Below, in pieces: positions 61,356 through 64,000 of a stretch of DNA of 64,000 nt. The position numbers and the translations under genes were made by a program. The number at the start of each line of letters is the position of its first letter. The first letter of the stretch is position 1. The stretch comes from Byssochlamys sp. IMV 00236. Its lineage: Eukaryota; Ascomycota; Eurotiomycetes; Eurotiales; Thermoascaceae. The notes beneath the pieces are model-generated. The model was not told where the DNA came from. It did not search any database and saw only the letters and a program-made list of their open reading frames with translations. Location: contig MSJH02000714.1 in NCBI GenBank assembly GCA_001931875.2, positions 485 through 64,484 on the forward strand, in the 5' to 3' direction.

Positions 61356-62880
61356 ACCGCATATGGAAGGGCATTTTACAACTATACACTCAGAAAGGCC
61401 ATTATAAATGCGAAGCTGGACATCGTAAGTAAATCCGACGCTTGATGATATGTATTCTAACTTGAATTAGATCCGGGCGTCTGAATTCGAACAATTCCAC
61501 GACTTTAAAACAGTGATCTTTGGGGAGAACTGTCCTATAGTTTAGGTACCATAGATGATTGGCATCTTGTCCTGAATCATTATCATAAGGCGACCGATCG
61601 TGATCTACGGATGCACGCTGTCCTAAATTTCCTAGAATAGTAAGAATCATTATGCCAAGTTTGTTAATAGACATCTCAAATCACCAGAGTTCACCTTCGC
61701 GGTTGCTCTAGATCGCACATGCATTACAGTCCATAGAGATCTAGCAGAATGTCACTTTGGACCAATGCAAATTCTCATGGATAATGGTTAGATGAGCGAA
61801 TTAATATCAGGAATAACTATATTGGGATATATTGAGGTCATATCTAGGCATTTGGCTTGCATGATAGGCGGTCATCTATCCATTTTTGGTATAGCTTAAT
61901 CGTACAATTGTATAATTAAACCATACCGCAATAGTTACCAGTCGCAGATCTCCGTACTATTATTATGTACAGACTTTCAACTCATCCATGAAACGAAGAA
62001 ATTTGAATTTACTCATGAAACGCCGTGTTATAATTTCCTAGAGACACCATTCCTTGTTCCAATCCAGACCTCTCCTTCACTTTCAAAATTTAGCAGGTCT
62101 TATCGATGGAGGTAACCGAGCGTAAAGGTGGAAACAGATTAATGATGGCATAGAACAAATTGGCGCAAAGCGAGTCAAGGCGGTTTAGTTAAGATTGGTT
62201 TTCCCAAGCATAAAGATCCGCTGTGAGTACTCCGTAGTATACACACAAGTCATCAAGCAGTTTCGCGTCTGACGATGCTAAAACGAGGCCGAGTCGGTAT
62301 CCCGGATCTGCGGCGCCGCCGCCAATCACATTTTGGGCCTGCAGGGCCAGGCTATATCGCCTGGTAATCAATGATGTCGATGATGATAGGGCAAATATAC
62401 GATCTACATTACCGTGGCGCTTGGTAAGGAGCAATGGCAGCCGTCTAGTGGAGAACTGATGGGTGGCCACAGGAAGAACTTAAGAAGTCACTGACGGGAA
62501 GCGTCGATTGACGGGAAGCGTCGATTGACGGGGTCCCACGGATCCCCATGCGTTCTGTTGCCAATTCTCGGCCGGGGGATTTTCCGTTCCAGAATAGGAT
62601 TAGTTTGAGAACAAACTGCGCTTTTTTGATCGGGAGGGAAGTGTAGGTGTCTATCTACTGTATTGTCACGTCTGACGGCACTAGTAGAAGTGCGGGACAA
62701 TGTGCTCGCTCCTCCATCGTATTGGTGGCAGGGCCCAGGCAGGCAAAAGAAGCTAGAGCTCGCAGATCAACTACCGTGTCCCCGGGCATCTGAAGATGCA
62801 GTCAACTATATAAATTGGCTGCTATCCCAGCACTGCGGATCAATATCGCACTCATGTAATTTATTATCCATGGCAATAAA
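61356..62880. other. AT-rich region, no supported gene
   Basis: About 1.5 kb. A minus-strand frame at 62189-62470 (QNVIGGGAADPGYRLGLV) looks slightly protein-like but has no partner exons. A 17-nt tandem repeat occurs at 62492-62532. TACTCCGTA lies at 62228-62236. Confidence 0.5.
62492..62532. repeat. 17-nt tandem repeat
   Basis: The unit TGACGGGAAGCGTCGAT occurs twice in tandem (62492-62508 and 62509-62525), followed by TGACGGG of a third. Confidence 0.9.
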
Positions 62881-63346
62881 ATGCCTGCGCTTTCAATCGA
62901 TGCTATCATCTCTCTTCTTGTGGGAATTCCATCTCTTGTTGTAGCGATCCTAACTTATTGGGAAGCTCGCCGCACCAGACATGAGCAAGGTACCGTGTAG
63001 CCATCACGCGGTATTAGTATTGAGCAAACACGTCTAACATACTTGTCTCTTTATAGTCCGATTAGAGACTGTTAGATTCGAGGCTGTAATTGCCCGTCCA
63101 TACCCGCCGACCCAGATCGCACATGCACCTATATCCTCCCCGTTTCCGCTGGCCGTTATTGATCCCCGGCCAAGACGTCAGCATATATTGCCGGCCGACA
63201 CCGCCCAAAGCCTCTCAACGTCAGCGCTGCCACAACAGGTCTTTGCACCAACGACTCCAACATCCCCAACGCCAGAACCATCTCCGAGACCATCACAGAA
63301 CACCGAACACGAGCATACCATTACCCATACCTCGCAAATACCGTGA
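62881..63346 (+). CDS. Small single-pass membrane protein, unknown
   Basis: Two exons (62881-62989 and 63057-63346) joined in phase 1 give 132 residues. The N-terminus MPALSIDAIISLLVGIPSLV continues hydrophobic (VAILTYW) and forms one membrane segment, followed by a basic EARRTRHEQ stop-transfer and a Pro/Ser/Thr-rich tail. The splice signals GTACCG and TTTATAG are reasonable. From about 63163 the alternative frame is also open and looks more protein-like, so the true protein may switch frame here by a splice I could not place, or by a frameshift. The function is unknown. Confidence 0.5.
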
Positions 63347-63795
63347 TACCCAACTACAGCTGGCTGAATGGCATACTGGAATCTGTCACTGGACGGTTGC
63401 ATCGAGGGGGGCCGAATGTCTTGTGTGCAAATTGGCTCATGGCTATCTCCGACCGTGTATGGCTGCCTCTTCTTGCGTGTGATTATATAAGGGCTTTTAT
63501 ACCATGTTTTCTAGAGAAATTAGCGCGTGCTGGAAAAGCAGGATGATATATTTATTTGGTTTATGAACGCTATACATTGCGATTATGGTACGCTACGGAT
63601 AACCATGTTCAACAACTTGGAACTAAAATGATCCACCGATTGGCCCACACACATACCCGAGGATCAACTGTGGGGCTATATTCTCCGGATCAAAACAATC
63701 TCTATCTGGTCGACGAAGAGCTTATTTTCATCGCTGGAAACATCATGCTATCTATTTCTTTATTCTGTCGTCAGCCAGAACCACTCGACCCATAA
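63163..63795 (+). pseudogene. Protein-like frame broken by one TGA
   Basis: Overlapping the tail of the small membrane-protein gene, another frame is open from 63163 to a TGA at 63544-63546 and then, in the same frame, to a TAA at 63793-63795. It encodes TTGLCTNDSNIPNARTISET, IPNYSWLNGILESVTGRL, LMAISDRVWLPLLACDYI and, after the TGA, YLVYERYTLRLWYATD and VDEELIFIAGNIML. The joint reading of about 210 codons around a single stop suggests one coding unit disabled by a point change, or an intron spanning the TGA. The family is not recognised. Confidence 0.4.
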
Positions 63796-64000
63796 TCAGG
63801 TACCGAAATTTGAACAAAAAGTGAGTGAATCTAATAGCGATCGGGGTTTGCAATGGATCGCGAATGTTCAACAACACTCGAAAACGAAATGTTGTGTTTA
63901 CTGCTGTTGATTTCAGGATAGGATGGTAAAAAGGAGAAGTTCCACGTATCCTTCTTGTTATTCCTCGCAACACGATTCGCTTTATACCACTATGCTTCTA
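63796..64000. other. Window edge, no feature seen
   Basis: Noncoding to the end of the window. Confidence 0.5.

Overview
The window is nuclear DNA of a filamentous ascomycete, most likely an Aspergillus or a close Eurotiales relative. The evidence is many short introns (about 45-110 nt, GTAAGT-like donors, CAG/TAG acceptors), fungus-specific families (Zn2Cys6 activator, DUF3431, kappa-class GST, DAL5-type permease) and genes that read like Aspergillus csnA, HRD1 and nagA orthologues. Gene models below were spliced by hand from the DNA; every listed multi-exon CDS keeps its frame across all junctions. No bacterial operon, CRISPR array, tRNA or rRNA gene was recognised.

Layout. 1-8.3 kb is gene-poor: a GC-richer minus-strand coding-like stretch (4.5-6.1 kb), then repeat-rich DNA with polypurine tracts leading into a C2H2 zinc-finger gene (8.4-10.4 kb). 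11-18.8 kb is a core block: Ap4A phosphorylase, a Myb/SANT-like protein, a decayed minus-strand gene (14.3-15.2 kb) and COP9 signalosome subunit 1. 19.3-36.9 kb is an accessory metabolic island: a P450, a Gfo/Idh/MocA dehydrogenase of the dihydrodiol-dehydrogenase type, a flavin-reductase-fold protein, an SDR remnant, a kappa-class GST/HCCA-isomerase-like protein, a GPI-anchored wall protein, an intact SDR, an MFS exporter, a regulator with two tandem Zn2Cys6 clusters, and a divergently transcribed sulfatase. 37.4-54.6 kb returns to core-type genes: HRD1 RING ligase, a DUF3431 type II membrane protein, a large nuclear-type protein, a secreted alpha/beta hydrolase, a WW protein, a GH20 hexosaminidase and an SRPK-like kinase. 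55.3-57.4 kb is an 11-exon DAL5-type permease. 57.4-64 kb is an AT-rich decaying tail with a perfect 18-bp hairpin, a PD-(D/E)XK-like gene remnant, a remnant whose stops fit C-to-T (RIP-like) decay, and a small membrane-protein gene next to a frame broken by one TGA.

How the genes may work together. The island combines oxidation (P450), dihydrodiol or sugar-type dehydrogenation (Gfo/Idh), flavin reduction, GST/isomerase chemistry, SDR chemistry, export (MFS) and sulfate-ester hydrolysis (sulfatase), with one regulator at its edge. That toolkit fits turnover of aromatic or xenobiotic compounds and their sulfate conjugates. No polyketide synthase, NRPS or terpene synthase was seen. The regulator/sulfatase intergenic region holds two matched ACCGA-N3-CCGA direct repeats that could be the regulator's operator. 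Whether the island is co-regulated is inference.
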